Assembly (NCBI GenBank): GCA_003116995.1
Contig: BDSL01000017.1
Span: 1,116,001-1,180,000 of the forward strand
Direction of reading: 5' to 3'
DNA: 64,000 nt
DNA from: Yamagishiella unicocca
Taxonomy: Eukaryota; Chlorophyta; Chlorophyceae; Chlamydomonadales; Volvocaceae
Position numbers and translations under genes: made by a program. The notes beneath the pieces are model-generated. The model searched no databases, was not told the origin of the DNA, and saw only the letters and a list, made by a program, of their open reading frames with translations. Every line of letters begins with the position of its first letter. Position 1 is the first letter of the stretch. This document shows positions 35,560 to 47,611 of this stretch, one piece after another.

Positions 35560-36882
35560 GGGGAGGGAAATCTGGCAAGCATTTGGAGCTTTCGTGAACA
35601 CAGGGAATGCCGGCACCCTCTTGGCATGCATCCCCCACTCACCCGGTCCACCACCTCCAGTAGCTGCCGGTCGTCCGATCTCCCCCTGCGGGCGTAGCGC
35701 GTGAGGTGCGGCTGGGTCGGGGGCCGGGCGGCGGTGGCTGCAGCGGAGGCGATTGATAATCCTTAGCGTGCATCCTGCCATCGGCCAGATTGCTCGTTGC
35801 TCGATCCGTGGGCAACTAGCAGCAAGGCGAAGTGCCGTCACTGTATCCGTTCAGTTCACCTAGGGTCAACATGCCCACCTTGCTTGCACGTGTTCCCGCA
35901 GTGGCACAGCCCCGCCGTACAGTTCGCACCAACCATTCCCGGGTAGCAGAAGTGGGAATGCCCGCTACCGGCGTCCTCACGGACCTCAGTCCCGACCAAT
36001 GTTGCCATCCGAATGGCGGTGGTAAACACCGTCACCTTATTGAGGAGTCTGGGTCCCCTCGCACCTATTTCCACCTGACGCTTGCCCAGTCCAACCCTTG
36101 CAGCCCACGATCCTCGCCACACCACTTGTATCGACCACGCTGCTGCCCATGGATTGGCAACCTGCCAGCCCGAGCTGGGTGGCAGCACTTGGCGGGGCTG
36201 CAGCCCGGCACTGAGGACTACAGCGCCTTCTGCTGGACCAGCCATGACGAGTCCGTAGCGTCATTGTAGTGTATGATACATGCATTGGCACGGTAAGCCG
36301 CCTTCGAAGTGTTTGTATTGGCAACTAGTTTTAGTGCGTTATTTCGGCTGTTAACTGTTAGCAGTTAATTAGGGCTGGCTGAATCCTGCTGACCTCCTAG
36401 GCGGTTTCGGCTGTTAGCGGTTGGTGGGTTCCTAGGATCGGCTGAGTTCGGCGGCACAGCCCGGCAGCGGAGTCCTGCGGACTGGCATCTCTGCTCTTAT
36501 TTGGCTCGGCCCTAGTTTCGTAGGTTTCAGTTTCGTCAGTTGGCTGGGACACGAACTCAAGGATCGATGCTGTCCCACGTGCCGGCTGCGGGCTCGTTCT
36601 CGGCGACGATTTACTTTTCGCATAAACTTGCGATCCCGGTGGTTCCGTCCGTGTTCGTATGTCGAGATTCCATTACGTTGCAGTGATGCATGTTTTTTTA
36701 AACTGTGCGCTCGTTGGTTAGCGGCTGCACGTAAACCCGACATTAGAACCAACTACACAGCAGCAGTGTTTATTTTGGAGGGACCTGTCTCCCCTACCGA
36801 AACAGTCGCTGTTGCTGTGTAGTTTGGCACTCTGATGGCGGTACTGCGTGTAGGTCTGCTCCAGGGAGCGAGGCAACCTGAG

Positions 36883-37347
36883 TTAGTCTCGGGTGGGCCG
36901 GCTGGTCGCCTTGCTATTTTCGTTCGCCAGGTATGCTCCGGATGTAATCGCACAATACATCAACCTTCCGTGCGGTTGCGAGGTTTCCTGAGGAGCGCCT
37001 TTTGCCCTGCCTGTTGGATCCTGACACATGTAACAATTAAAAATAAGCGACGAAATGTGTCGCTTCTTCAGGTCCTCTGCTACAGCGACCACCGGCTCTC
37101 CCGGCAGCAGCTCCTGGAGGCCGTGGATGGCCGCCTTCAGCTTCTCGGTGAGGTTGTTCCTTGTGGTGTCCACACACACCTTCAATACAAACCACAAACA
37201 CTGAGCGAGGCGCAGGCCATAGGTGGACACTGCGTCTCCGGCTACGAACAGCTTATGTACATCTATGGCACCGTACGCTTGGAAATAAGATGCTTCAGGG
37301 TAAACAGGTGATGCTCCATGGCGAGCCGATGCCGGCAGCCTGCCTGG
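36883..37347 (-). CDS. Exon block x0, intact copy 3
   Basis: Same 154-codon open frame as at 24620-25084, at the U5/U6 border, with no difference noticed. Confidence 0.5.
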   Translation of the reverse strand, partial: PGRLPASARHGASPVYPEASYFQAYGAIDVHKLFVAGDAVSTYGLRLAQCLWFVLKVCVDTTRNNLTEKLKAAIHGLQELLPGEPVVAVAEDLKKRHISSLIFNCYMCQDPTGRAKGAPQETSQPHGRLMYCAITSGAYLANENSKATSRPTRD

Positions 37348-37847
37348 CTAGCAGCTCGAATCGCGCTGGCCTTACAAACACTGTTAGTCATAGTGCCGCG
37401 CGACCACCACGGTAACGTACATTTTGCGGAGAGGGTGCCCCACCGCGATGCCAGGTCCTCTGCTACAGCGAATCGACGCGATCACCGGCGCTCCTGGCAG
37501 TAGCGCGGGCGGCCGGCACCCGCCCGACCGCCCACCCTCGATCTAGGTACAAAAGGCTCCGGCAGCGCCCACCCGCCGTCGCCGTCCGTAAAATGCATGG
37601 CCCATAACCGACATAACATGGCCCGCAACGACGGATGACCTTGCGGATCAAACTATGGGTGGTGCGGCCTGGACCCACCATCACCACCACTACCCGGTGG
37701 TTGTCGCGTCGGCTTCGACGCTGGTGGCGGGTCCCGTGAAGACAGCTGTGGTTGCGGAAGTGGTCTACGTGTAGGTGCAGTGAGGCAGTGGGGACGGCGG
37801 CGGACCCTCGGAGGCGACAACACCGCGGCCGCGACTGCTGCGGCGCC

Positions 37848-40800
37848 GTCAACTAGGCTTGATCTGGTGGTGGCGGCGATGGTGGTGGTGATGGTGGCAC
37901 ACATTGGCTGCTGCCCGCCACCCGCCTGCGCTCCTGCAGGGAGGGAGGCCGCTGGCGGCAGCGAGCCGCTGCTTCCGGTCGCCTGCGTCCGGCGCACGAT
38001 GGGAGGTGCGGGTGAGGTGGGGCGAGTGGAGGACAGGGTGAGGTGGGGCGCTGTCCTTTGTAGTGTTGTTCTGTGGGTAGCTGTGCGGCGCTGCCAACAC
38101 ACCACACCTGGCGGGCCCCATCCGGCCGCGCTGCGCACACCACGCGCTGAGCCCCACATCAAGCGCTGCCATCTCCGCGTTGTGGGTGCTCCTCGAGCAG
38201 CCAGTAGGCAAGCTGCACTCGAATGCGCCTTTCCCCAATGTCCCACGGCGCGCACCGCCATCACAGCGCCAGCGGCTCTAGCCACTGCTGCCCGCTTCGT
38301 CCTCACCCCTCCACCCCTGCCCTCACCGCCCTTCCAGCTCACCGATCCTCGGAGGCCGCTCCTGCTCGCCGCCCACACCCAGCACCAGCACCAGCGCACG
38401 CCCTCGCCCCCGGAGCGACTGCCATGACTACCAGACTCCTCAACGTGGGAACAAGACAATGCGCCTCGTCCAGCCCCACCAGGTCCGAGCCGGTGCGGCC
38501 ACGGCGCTGCGGCTGCTCCTGCGCTGCCCGGCTGCCTGAGTGCAGGGGTAGGGGACGAGTGGGATCCGGGGAGCAAAGGGTGCAGGGCACGGAGACGCGC
38601 AGCGCGCTTGCACCGTGCAGCGATGCAGCGCCTTCGGCTGGCGGAATGGGGGGCGTTGCGGTCGTGCGATGTGCGTGTATTGGGTGCACCGCGCCCCGTG
38701 GAGTCCCCGGAGGGCCCCGCGACCCTTCAGTCCAGCCGCAACAATACCCGGGCTGTTTACTTCACAATCGAATGCGAATACGGGGCCAGCACCCGCTCCC
38801 TGGAGGTGACCCTACCTCCTCCCCTCTTGCCAGCTCATACCCCGCCGCCGTCCTGCCGGGGTCGGACCAGCCCCACCCAGCGCTCCCGCCCCGCGACCCC
38901 GCCAAGCGCCGTGCACACCACATAGCCTGCCCTGTGCGTTCATTCATACAGGTTCATTCGCACCTCGGGAAACAGGCAGCTGGCGTGCAGCTTGCTGAAG
39001 TCCTAGCTTCGGTTTACGTGCAAGGCGCCTGGGGAAAGGCAGAGACAGCACGTCGTTTGCAGCGCGGAGTCAGTGGGCGGTGGCCACCGTCAACGCGGTT
39101 TCCAAGCTTGAAACACATGCCCGGAGCACAACGTGCAAACCCGTGTGGAATCATGATGACATCAAGCGTAGCAAGTGATCTTCTTGGCAGCGGCCCGCCG
39201 CCGTCCTACCCCTACGTTTCCCTCGAATACCCCTCTCGACATCCCCCCTCGTCCTGTTGTATTCCGCTCGTGGAAGCACCGTTTGACCGAACGCAGACGT
39301 CAGCAACCACGAGTGGGGCCTTGATTACCTTTGGGACCAGCAGAACCTCATCGCTGGCGTTGGTTGGCATCAGCATCGCGCTGAGAGCCAGGTTCTTGCG
39401 CAGCAACTCAATTGGCTGGTATTCGGTTGCCTTTCCCGCCATCCTACCGTCCATCGGCAGCAGACCGGCAACCTGTTGCTGTAGCCGCCAGCATACTATT
39501 TAGTGGTGCTGTCCATCCCAATAATGCTCCAAGATGCAGGCAGCGACATATAACAGCTGAATATGCGGTCAGCTTGTGTGCCTGCGCTGCCTTCTGCTTC
39601 TTCCACAAGCCGGGCTATGGCAGGAAGGCGTCACATTTTATGATTCATTTGGTTGTGATACTCGAGCTTCAGCCTTAACTAGGGCTATCTCCTATCTGCA
39701 GTACGGTTAACCTTCCGGCGCCATGCAGCTCCTCTTTGCAGACCTTTGACAATATTAAGCTCTATGATTACTTGAGCATCCTGTGTGCCATTCGCTTGCT
39801 TCTACGGCTGCTCCCGCACTCCTCATTCAGTCCCACCCCGCTGTCTACTTGCTTCAGCGCCTCCAATAGTTCATCCTTCTTGCAGTAGTCGGCGCTGGCG
39901 ACTGCCGCCGTCATGAGACGCTTGGGCGCGCTCTGTGGGCCTCATGCGGCCAGTGGTGGGGTGGCACCTGACAGCTGACACTGGCGGAACACGCAGGGGC
40001 CAGCGGCGGTGACGGGCGCTCACGGTAGGGAAGGGCGGGGGAATCGTATGCGTACCGTGTTCGTGACCGCTGTTTAGTAGGGTGTGTTGGGCATTGCGGG
40101 CCGCGCTACTACTGGTGGAGCAGTGGCGCTGGAGGGGACCGCAGCCAGGGGAGGAAAGGCGGGAATAACGGGTTTAGGTGGGGAGTGGACAAACCGAGCG
40201 GGGTTACAGGTAAAGAACCGGTAACTCGACTGGGGTAATGTAGTTGGTGCATAGCTCTAGCGTCTAGCCGTCATACTTCGAACGCGCGCGCATGCGACAC
40301 ACACGGACGCGACGACTGTGGGTGCAGTGAAGAAGACGAAAACGTGGACTATATTATGGAGTGCAAAGCCGAGAACTGGGATGGCGAACTAGGAAGCCGC
40401 GGGATGCACCGAAGGCTGGAGACGGCCCAGCCCATCCCCATCCCGGAGATCGATCGTTACCTTTGAAAAGGAGATACGTTACCGATGCGCAGTGGCGCGC
40501 GGCCGCTGCCGGCGGGTGGCTTGAGCCGCGCCGCCTTACTAGGCAGAAACCGCGGTGATAAGCACCCACGCGAACGGTAGCTAAACAGGTGCACAGGATA
40601 GACAGAGTGGAAGCGCCGGTCGCGTTGGAGGACTCACCTGACCAGAGCGGAGCACCGACGGCCAGCATCGCGAAGCATGCGGGAAGGGGAGCAGCGACAA
40701 GCGTTAGGACCGGTGCGGCAGCGAACAAACCGAGCGGGGGGGGGGGCCGGATCAGAAGGTGAAACCGCCGTGCCCCGAACTTATCCGTTCCTGCTCTGGC

Positions 40801-41376
40801 TACGTTTGCAGGAGGTCTTGCATGCTCCTCGAGGACATGTAGGTGGGGTGGGGAGGGAAATCTGGCAAGCATTTGGAGCTTTCGTGAACACAGGGAATGC
40901 CGGCACCCTCTTGGCATGCATCCCCCACTCACCCGGTCCACCACCTCCAGTAGCTGCCGGTCGTCCGATCTCCCCCTGCGGGCGTAGCGCGTGAGGTGCG
41001 GCTGGGTCGGGGGCCGGGCGGCGGTGGCTGCAGCGGAGGCGATTGATAATCCTTAGCGTGCATCCTGCCATCGGCCAGATTGCTCGTTGCTCGATCCGTG
41101 GGCAACTAGCAGCAAGGCGAAGTGCCGTCACTGTATCCGTTCAGTTCACCTAGGGTCAACATGCCCACCTCGCTTGCACGTGTTCCCGCAGTGGCACAGC
41201 CCCGCCGTACAGTTCGCACCAACCATTCCCGGGTAGCAGAAGTGGGAATGCCCGCTACCGGCGTCCTCACGGACCTCAGTCCCGACCAATGTTGCCATCC
41301 GAATGGCGGTGGTAAACACCGTCACCTTGTTGAGGAGTCTGGGTCCCCTCGCACCTATTTCCACCTGACGCTTGCC
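37848..41376 (-). pseudogene. Array gene, copy in U6
   Basis: x1-x4 and x7 are in frame; x6 and x8 carry the shared frameshifts. The x2-x3 intron has only the 536-bp insertion. Its x0 block is lost because the U6/U7 border is the site of the 3-kb deletion. Confidence 0.5.
40204..40739. mobile_element. 536-bp intronic insertion (U6)
   Basis: Same insertion as in U3, with direct repeats starting at 40189 and 40725. It is the only one of the three insertions present in U6. Confidence 0.65.
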
Positions 41377-42384
41377 CAGTCCAACCCTTGCAGCCCACGA
41401 TCCTCGCCACACCACTTGTATCGACCACGCTGCTGCCCATGGATTGGCAACCTGCCAGCCCGAGCTGGGTGGCAGCACTTGGCGGGGCTGCAGCCCGGCA
41501 CTGAGGACTACAGCGCCTTCTGCTGGACCAGCCATGACGAGTCCGTAGCGTCATTGTAGTGTATGATACATGCATTGGCACGGTAAGCCGCCTTCGAAGT
41601 GTTTGTATTGGCAACTAGTTTTAGTGCGTTATTTCGGCTGTTAACTGTTAGCAGTTAATTAGGGCTGGCTGAATCCTGCTGACCTCCTAGGCGGTTTCGG
41701 CTGTTAGCGGTTGGTGGGTTCCTAGGATCGGCTGAGTTCGGCGGCACAGCCCGGCAGCGGAGTCCTGCGGACTGGCATCTCTGCTCTTATTTGGCTCGGC
41801 CCTAGTTTCGTAGGTTTCAGTTTCGTCAGTTGGCTGGGACACGAACTCAAGGATCGATGCTGTCCCACGTGCCGGCTGCGGGCTCGTTGTCTGTCGTACT
41901 CGGCGACGATTTACTATTCGCATAAACTTGCGATCCCGGTGGTTCCGTCCGTGTTCGTATGTCGAGATTCCATTACGTTGCAGTGATGCATGTTTTTTTA
42001 AACTGTGCGCTCGTTGGTTAGCGGCTGCACGTAAACCCGACATTAGAACCAACTACACAGCAGCAGTGTTTATTTTGGAGGGACCTGTCTCCCCTACCGA
42101 AACAGTCGCTGTTGCTGTGTAGTTTGGCACTCTGATGGCGGTACTGCGTGTAGGTCTGCTCCAGGGAGCGAGGCAACCTGAGTTAGTCTCGGGTGGGCCG
42201 GCTGGTCGCCTTGCTATTTTCGTTCGCCAGGTATGCTCCGGATGTAATCGCACAATACATCAACCTTCCGTGCGGTTGCGAGGTTTCCTGAGGAGGCCTT
42301 TTGCCCTGCCTGTTGGATCCTGACACATGTAACAATTAAAAATAAGCGACGAAATGTGTCGCTTCTTCAGGTCCTCTGCTACAG

Positions 42385-45331
42385 CGACCACCGGCTCGCT
42401 TGAAACACACGCCCGGAGCACAACGTGCAAACCCGTGTGGAATCATGATGACATCAAGCGTAGCAAGTGCTCTTCTCGGCAGCGGCCCGCGCCTAGGCAC
42501 CCCGTTCCCTTAGCCGGTTTTCCCATGCTAAGCTTGCCCCTGCTTCCTCACATCAGCCCCCACCCTTCCCTCTTTGCGTGCCGGACCACGGATTGCCTCC
42601 CGACATCCCCCCTCATCCTCGTCTGTTTTAAACGGTTTTTTCGGGCATCCAAGGGTCTTCCTCGACATCCCCCCTCATCCTATTGTATTCCGCTCGTGGA
42701 AGCACCGTTTGACCGACCGCAGACGTCAGCAACCACGAGTGGGGCCTTGATTACCTTTGGGACCAGCAGAACCTCGTCGCTGGCGTTGGTTGGCATCAGC
42801 ATCGCGCTGAGAGCCAGGTTCTTGCGCAGCAACTCAATTGGCTGGTATTCGGTTGCCTTTCCCGCCATCCTACCGTCCATCGGCAGCAGACCGGCAACCT
42901 GTTGCTGTAACCTCCAGCATACCATTTAGTGGTGCTGTTCTTCCCAATTTCGGCTCCAAGATGCAGGCAGCGACATGTAACAGCTGGATATGCAATAAGC
43001 TTGTGTTCCTGCGCTGCCTTCTGCTTCTTCCACAAGCCGAGTTGAGGCAGGCGGGCGTCACATTTTATGATTCATTTGGTTGTGATACTCGAGCTTCAGC
43101 CTTAACTAGGGCTATTTCCTATCTGCAGTACGGTTAACCTTCCGGGATAGCAGGCGGTGCACGAATGGCTCCTGGACAGCGGCTGGTTGCTCCTTTGCTG
43201 TCAGTGCAACTTAAGTTGCTTTTCCGCTGCGAATGCGGAGATTCATGCAGTTGACTCTGCTGCTAGAGCATCCTGTGTGCCATTCGCTTGCTTCTACGGC
43301 TGCTCCCGCACTCCTCATTCCGCCCCACCCCGCTGTCTACCTGCTTCAGCGCCTCCAATAGGTCATCCTTCTTGCAGTAGTCGGCGCTGGCGACTGCCGC
43401 CGTCATGAGACGCTTGGGCGCGCTCTGTGGGCCTCATGCGGCCAGTGGTGGGGTGGCACCTGACACTGGCGGAACACGCAGGGGCCAGCGGCGGTGACGG
43501 GCGCTCACGGTAGGGAAGTGCTGGGGAATCGTATGCGTACCGTGTTCGTGATCGCTGTTTAGTAGGGTGTGTTGGGCATCGCGGGCCGCGCGACTACTGG
43601 TGGAGCAGTGGCGCTGGAGGGGACCGCAGCCAGGGTAGGAGGCCATCGGGGAGGAAAGGGGGGAATAACGGGTTTAGGTGGGGAGGGGACAAACCGAGCG
43701 GGGGGGGGCGGATCAGAAGGTGAAACCGCCGTGCCCCGAACTTATTCGGTTCCTGCTCTGGCTACGTTTGCAGGTCGTCTTGCATGCTCCTCGAGGACAT
43801 GTAGGTGGGGTGGGGAGGGAAATCTGGCAAGCATTTGGAGCTTTCGTGAACACAGGGAATGCCGGCACCCTCTTGGCATGCATGCCCCACTCACCCGGTC
43901 CACCACCTCCAGTAACTGCCGGTCGTCCGACCTCCCCCTGCGGGCGTAGCGCGTGAGGTGCGGCTGGGTCGGGGGCCGGGCGGCGTTGACTGCAGCGGAG
44001 GCGATTGATAATCCTTAGCGTGCATCCTGCCATCGGCCAGATTGCTCGTTGCTCGATCCGTGGGCAACTAGCAGCAAGGCGGAGTGCCGTCACTGTATCC
44101 GTTCAGGTCACCTAGGGTCAACCTGCCCACCTCGCTTGCACGTGTTCCCGCAGTGGCACAGCCCCGCCGTACAGTTCGCACCAACCATTCCCGGGTAGCA
44201 GAAGTGGGAATGCCCGCTACCGGCGTCCTCGCGGACCTCAGTCCCGACCAATGTTGCCATCCGAATGGCGGTGGTAAACACCGTCACCTTGTTGAGGAGT
44301 CTGGGTCCCCTCGCACCTATTTCCACCTGGCGCTTGCCCAGTCCAACCCTTGCAGCCCACGATCCTCGCCACACCACTTGTATCGACCACGCTGCTGCCC
44401 ATGGATCGGCAACCCGCCAGCCCGAGCTGGGTGGCAGCACTTGGCGGGGCTGGCAGCCCGGCACTGAGGACTACAGCGCCTTCTGCTGGACCAGCCCTGA
44501 CGAGTCCGTAGCGTCATTGTAGTGTATGATACATGCATTGGCACGGTAAGCCGCCTTCGAAATGTTTGTATTTGGCAACTAGTTTCAGTACGTAATTTCG
44601 GCTGTTAATTGTTAGCAGTTAATTAGGGCTGGCTGAATCCTGCTGACCTTCTAGGCGGTTTCGGCTGTTAGCGGTTGGCGGTTTCCTTGGGCCGGCTGAG
44701 TTCGGCGGCACAGCCCGGCAGCGAAGTCCTGCGGACTGGCATCTCGGCTCTTATTTGGCTCGGCCCTAGTTTCGTAGGTGGATGCCGTCCGTTGGCTGGG
44801 ACACGAACTCAATGATCGATGCTGTCCCACGTGCCGGCTGCGGGCTCGTTGTCTGTCGTACTGGCGACGATTTACTATTCGCATAAACCTGCGATCCCGG
44901 TGGTTCCGTCCGTGTTCTTATGTCGAGATTCCATTACGTTGCAGTGATGCATGTTTGTTAAACTGTGCGCTCGTTGGTTAGCGGCTGCACGTAAACCCGA
45001 CATTAGAACCAACTACACATTTTGAGGGGCCTGTCTCCCCTACCGAAACAGTCGCTGTTGCTGTGTAGTTTGGCATTCTGATGGCGGTACTGCGTGTAGG
45101 TCTGCTCCAGGGAGCGAGGCAACCTGAGTTAGTCTCGGGTGGGCCGGCTGGTCGCCTTGCTATTTCCGTTCGCCAGGTATGCTCCGGATGTAATCGCACA
45201 AAACATCAACCTTCCGTGCGGTTGCGAGGTTTCCTGAGGAGCGCCTTTTGCCCTGCCTGTTGGATCCTGACACATGTAACAATTAAAAATAAGCGACGAA
45301 ATGTGTCGCTTCTTCAGGTCCTCTGCTACAG
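42385..45331. repeat. Array unit U7, internally deleted
   Basis: Ten bases after its start (CCACCGGCT|CGCTTGAAAC) it jumps to sequence that lies 3 kb further on in U1, removing exons x9 to x6 and part of x5. A second deletion of about 240 bp lies at 43144. It shares with U1 the allele containing GCCTAGGCACCCCGTTCC. Confidence 0.95.
42755..44338 (-). pseudogene. Array gene remnant in U7
   Basis: Only x1-x4 remain. x3 has an E-to-D change and x4 a changed acceptor context (GGTTACAG). Everything downstream of x4 was removed by the deletion that fused U6 to U7. Confidence 0.5.
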
Positions 45332-45395
45332 CGACCACCGGCTCTCCCGGCAGCAGCTCCTGGAGGCCGTGGATGGCCGCCTTCAGCTTCTCGGT

Positions 45396-46376
45396 TACAA
45401 GTTACAACTTCCGCACAAGTGCGGAGACGTCGGTAAAAGCCGGGGGGCCACGGACGGTTATAAGGCCTCTTAAGACACGTTGGCGGGCGGGTGCATCCTC
45501 GTCCCCCCGTGAACATTTGAGCGCGAGGCGCTTCATCGCCGCGTGCTTAGTGTCCCAAACGCAAGAGAGAAAGTTGGCCACGGCCAGAGGAGGCGCTTTT
45601 CCCGTTGTCGTGGCCCTGGAATGTTGTCGCGTCCTCGAACTTCGCTCGCAAGCTTCCATAGGCCACTCCTTAAAAAACCGTGCATTTCATCCTCGACAGC
45701 GCCGCACGTGCAAAATCGGCAGATGAGCTCAGCACGCCCGTAGGCCGGTTAACCTCCATCCCAGGCGGTGAGCAGCGTGGGATGGCGTGGGTAAGTCGGG
45801 CCGAACCGTCAACCAACAGTTTTGTTAATCATCAGGGCATAACCTGAGATGATGATCACCATCACCTGCTAGTTATTCGCAGCATTACGTTTCCATGATG
45901 CGTCATCATGCAAGGGGTGCCTACTTGCATGATCTGGACCTCTGGACCAATGGGAGGAAGGGAGTCGCGGCTTGATGCCAACGACAGTGGCCCACGGCAA
46001 GTCCTATCGGCTCCACACCAAAAGCAGGACCACCGGGCACATCGCCGGACAATGAAGGAGACGAAAGAGACAGAAATCCAGCCGCACCGCATGCATGGCA
46101 ATTCACTTAGGCACCAGTCAACAGTCTAGAGGCAAAAACAGCAGCAGCCAGCAACCAGGGGAAATTGCGTTGTAAGACTCCCCTATCAGCAACCGACCAT
46201 CAACACACCTAGCAGACCCGCAACCGAAGAACCAGTGGAGGGCCGCCACGATGCAACCAGAGCAACTGCCCACCTCTTATCCCAAAAATCACAAGCCCCG
46301 AGCAGGACACTTCCACCCGGGGACGAGAAGACTGTCCCCCACGGACACAAGGTAGGCGTAACACTCCCCCCACAGT
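45396..46376. mobile_element. ~980-bp polymorphic segment (U8)
   Basis: Same segment as at 5405-6387, at the same site, with more private differences. Confidence 0.55.
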
Positions 46377-47611
46377 GAGGTTGTTCCCTGTGGTGTCCAC
46401 ACACACCTTCAATACAAACCACAAACACTAGGCGAGGCGCAGGCCATAGGTGGACACTGCGTCTCCGGCTACGAACAGCTTATGTACATCTATGGCACCG
46501 TACGCTTGGAAATAAGATGCTTCAGGGTAAACAGGTGATGCTCCATGGTCGGCCGATGCCGGCAGCCTGCCTGGCTAGCAGCTCGAATCCCGCTGGCCTT
46601 ACAAACACTGTTAGTCATAGTGCCGCGCGACCACCACGGTAACTTACAATTTGCGGAGAGGGTCCCCCACCGCGATGCCAGGTCCTCTGCTACAGCGAAT
46701 CGACACGATCACCGGCGCTCCTGGCAGTAGCGCGGGCGGCCGGCACCCGCCCGGCCGCCCACCCTCGATCTAGGTACAAAAGGCTCCGGCAGCGCCCGCC
46801 CGCCGTCGCCGTCCGTAAAATGCATGGCCCATAACCGACATAACATGGCCCGCAACGACGGATGACCTTGCGGATCAAACTATGGGTGGTGCGGCCTGGA
46901 CCCACCATCACCACCACAACCCGGTGGTTGTCGCGTCGGCTTCGACGCTGGTGGCGGGTCCCGTGGAGACAGCTGTGGTTGCGGAAGTGGTCTACGTGTA
47001 GGTGCAGGGAGGCAGGGGGGACGGCGGCGGACCCTCGGAGGCGACGATACCGCGGCCGCGACTGCTGCGGCGCCGTCAACTTGGCTTGATCTCCTGGTGG
47101 CGGCGGTGGTGGTGGTGATGGTGGCACACAATGGCTGCTGCCCGCCACCCGCCTGCGCTCCTGCAGGGAGGGAGGCCGCTGGCGGCAGCGAGCCGCTGCT
47201 TCCGGTCGCCTGCGTCCGGCGCACGATGGGAGGTGCGGGTGAGGTGGGGCGAGTGGAGGTCAGGGGAGGTGGGGCGAGTGGAGGACAGGGTGAGGTGGGG
47301 CGCTGCCTTTGTAGTGTTGTTCTGTGGGTAGCTGTGCGGCGCTGCCAACACACCACACCTGGCGGGTGCTCCTCGAGCAGCCAGTAGGCAAGCTGCACTC
47401 GAGTGCGCCTTTCCCCAATGTCCCACGGCGCGCATCGCCATCACAGCGCCAGCGGCCCTAGCCCCTGCTGCCCGCTTCGTCCTCACCCTTCCCCCCCTGC
47501 CCTCACCGCCCTTCCAGCTCACCGATCCTCGGAGGCCGCTCCTGCTCGCCGCCCACACCCAGCACCAGCACCAGCGCACGCCCTCGCCCCGGGAGCGACT
47601 GCCGTCACTAC

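Larger units (their letters stand above)
30954..37085. repeat. Array unit U5
   Basis: Nearly identical to U4 over 6.1 kb. A noticed difference is ACTACAAACG instead of ACTTCGAACG near 34141. Confidence 0.95.
31716..37347 (-). pseudogene. Array gene, copy in U5
   Basis: Same state as the U4 copy, with x0 at 37347-36883 open and the same frameshifts in x6 and x8, as expected if U4 and U5 are recent duplicates. Confidence 0.5.
37086..42384. repeat. Array unit U6
   Basis: Matches U4/U5 to the 536-bp insertion, but the 845-bp insertion is absent and the empty site is exact. The 3' part mixes variants of both unit types. Confidence 0.95.

Noticed and set aside
19255..38576. 307-codon minus-strand frames in U3-U6
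   Set aside because: They run through splice sites of x7-x9 and are fused only by the 8-base loss in x8. The composition is shadow-like.
19825..39503. 426-codon plus-strand frames in U3-U6 (19825-21105, 25960-27240, 32091-33371, 38223-39503)
   Set aside because: Low-complexity A/P/R/S-rich reading of GC-rich DNA that lies antisense to exons x4-x7. It exists only where frameshifting indels (x6, x8) happen to open it, and it is broken in U1 and U2.
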